NCBI GenBank assembly: GCA_029939535.1
Contig: JAOZST010000001.1
Span: 12,139-76,138, forward strand
Direction of reading: 5' to 3'
Origin: NBML01 sp029939535
GTDB lineage: Bacteria > Desulfobacterota > Desulfobacteria > Desulfobacterales > Desulfobacteraceae
Length of the DNA stretch: 64,000 bases
Under the pieces are notes generated by a model. That model did not search any database. It was given only the letters and a program-made list of their open reading frames with translations, and had not been told where the DNA came from. Made by a program: the position numbers and the translations under genes. Shown here in pieces: positions 63,072 through 64,000 of the stretch. Position 1 is the stretch's first letter. The number at the start of each line of letters is the position of its first letter.

Positions 63072-64000
63072 CTAGAGAGCTTGGCGTGCAGCAAAATCCA
63101 TCATAACCCTGTCCCTTGCCTTGTCAATACCCAGGGCTTTCCGTTTTTTGTCGATATGGGCAATCATGAGATGTGCATGTTTGATGGGATCCTGTTCTGT
63201 ACCCCACATACCACCATAAAGGCCTTCAAACTCTTTACAGATATAATCACTGAATACTGGAGCACCCGTTATAGGTAGATTACTGAAAACCGTATATACA
63301 CCAGATGCTACAAAATAATGGCCAATACTTATTGCCTTTTCACTCATCCATTCCGGTGCACTTCCCGCTACAGGAAGCTCACTAATATCATTTCCAAGTC
63401 CTCCGGCCTTAACAACTTCTGTTGCTGCCAGAAGAATCCGGCTGTTGTCAACACAAGAACCCAGATGAAGAATGGGAGGAATTCCGACGGTTTCGCAAAC
63501 CTCGGCAAGTCCTGCTCCTGCATAAACTGCTGCAGCCTCAGGTACAAGCAGACCTTCTGTAGCACATGCAATTGCAGTACATCCAGTTGTAAGGACAATT
63601 ACATCATTTTTGATCAATTCCTTACATATTTCTATATGATCACGATTGTGCTTGGTTCTGGCGTTATTACATCCGACCACGCCTGCAATGCCCCGGATAC
63701 GTCCGTTTATAATGTTGTCGTTGAGGGTATAGTAATCGCCGCGGAATGATCCGCCAAGGTGATACTCTGTGGATTCAACGCCAAAACCTGCTATTACAGC
63801 TTCTTTGTGCTGGGGAATCATAACTTCTGAGCCACGGTTTTTAAAATTTTCACAGGCCAGCTTAATAATTCGTTCTGCATCTTCAGCTGCATGATGCTCG
63901 TCAAATTCGATATGGATGGTCGTATTCTGCTCCATCCTGGCAATAGGATGGGTAGTGATTATCTTGGTATGAAAACAATTTGCAACATTGGCAATATTCT
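63072..64000 (-). CDS. acsA: Ni-Fe carbon monoxide dehydrogenase catalytic subunit, C-terminal part
   Basis: The frame is open to the window edge; an internal ATG at 63935 is not the start, since the preceding codons (HTKIITTHPIARM) fit the family. Cluster-C ligand segments GVVGCNNAR, TTGCTAIACATEG and HLGSCVDNSR are present, and the C-terminus is normal. It oxidises CO to CO2 or makes CO for AcsB. It is the first gene of the acsA-acsB-acsC-acsE run seen here. Confidence 0.94.
   Translation of the reverse strand, partial: NIANVANCFHTKIITTHPIARMEQNTTIHIEFDEHHAAEDAERIIKLACENFKNRGSEVMIPQHKEAVIAGFGVESTEYHLGGSFRGDYYTLNDNIINGRIRGIAGVVGCNNARTKHNRDHIEICKELIKNDVIVLTTGCTAIACATEGLLVPEAAAVYAGAGLAEVCETVGIPPILHLGSCVDNSRILLAATEVVKAGGLGNDISELPVAGSAPEWMSEKAISIGHYFVASGVYTVFSNLPITGAPVFSDYICKEFEGLYGGMWGTEQDPIKHAHLMIAHIDKKRKALGIDKARDRVMMDFAARQAL

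Noticed and set aside
1..64000. CRISPR array, insertion sequence, prophage, rRNA or tRNA gene
   Set aside because: No repeat-spacer pattern, transposase, phage gene or RNA gene could be recognised on either strand.

Overview
The window is a 64 kb piece of a draft or metagenome-derived genome: it contains two blocks of exactly 100 N. It comes from a flagellated, anaerobic, Gram-negative bacterium. The gene content points to a sulfate-reducing member of the Desulfobacterota (Desulfobacteraceae, Desulfobacula/Desulfobacterium-like). The grounds are a bacterial-type CO dehydrogenase/acetyl-CoA synthase locus, an ETF with a membrane Fe-S oxidoreductase partner, a FlgM gene beside the small FlgM-associated protein known from Desulfovibrio, MttB-type methyltransferases and a TamA/TamB envelope pair. 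The taxonomic call is inference; no rRNA or tRNA gene was seen.

Layout. 1-9 kb: an HSL-type esterase (cut by the window edge), a Cof-type phosphatase, a receiver-PAS regulator, the minus-strand run phoH - HD-domain membrane phosphodiesterase - ybeY - pdxJ, then cvpA and mazG. 8.8-10.2 kb: a flagellar regulatory patch with a sigma-54-type promoter before a 160-residue protein and a sigma-28-type promoter before the FlgM operon. 10.2-16.4 kb: a class II aldolase, a TetR regulator with a promoter and operator-like palindromes, then the Fe-S oxidoreductase and etfBA, which probably pass electrons from acyl-CoA or other dehydrogenases to the quinone pool. 16.5-23.4 kb: a LarA-like racemase, two tandem corrinoid-activation (ASKHA) proteins (the second interrupted by an N block) and a fused formiminotransferase-cyclodeaminase. 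23.5-30.2 kb: a large Omp85 protein and a TamB-like protein. 30.4-32.8 kb: a thiolase and a beta-hydroxyacid dehydrogenase.

32.9-43.2 kb is the most distinctive region. It is a methylated-amine locus with a trimethylamine-methyltransferase-family gene (mttB) carrying an in-frame UAG at codon 328, the pyrrolysine position of that family. A covalent-flavin demethylase fused to an aminomethyltransferase domain follows it. A divergent TrmB regulator, a polar-amino-acid-type ABC importer, a second MttB paralogue without UAG and a LysR regulator complete the locus. A 9-bp perfect inverted repeat lies between the divergent arms. Methyl groups released here would enter the methyl branch of the Wood-Ljungdahl pathway. 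The carbonyl/methyl-transfer core of that pathway (acsA end, acsB, acsC, acsE, cooC) lies at 57-64 kb. The ASKHA proteins at 18-21.7 kb are the expected reactivators of the corrinoid proteins involved. No corrinoid carrier protein (MttC), MtbA-like methyltransferase or pyl gene is in the window.

43.3-57 kb: a compact pst-like ABC operon, a small HAD phosphatase, tRNA-related enzymes (a TrmJ-like methyltransferase, D-aminoacyl-tRNA deacylase, a queuosine-tRNA mannosyltransferase-like protein), a PHP phosphatase, a radical SAM protein, a flavin oxidoreductase broken by the second N block, an NlpC/P60-like protein, a DMT transporter preceded by a hexanucleotide repeat, and an Epd/GAPDH-like dehydrogenase.
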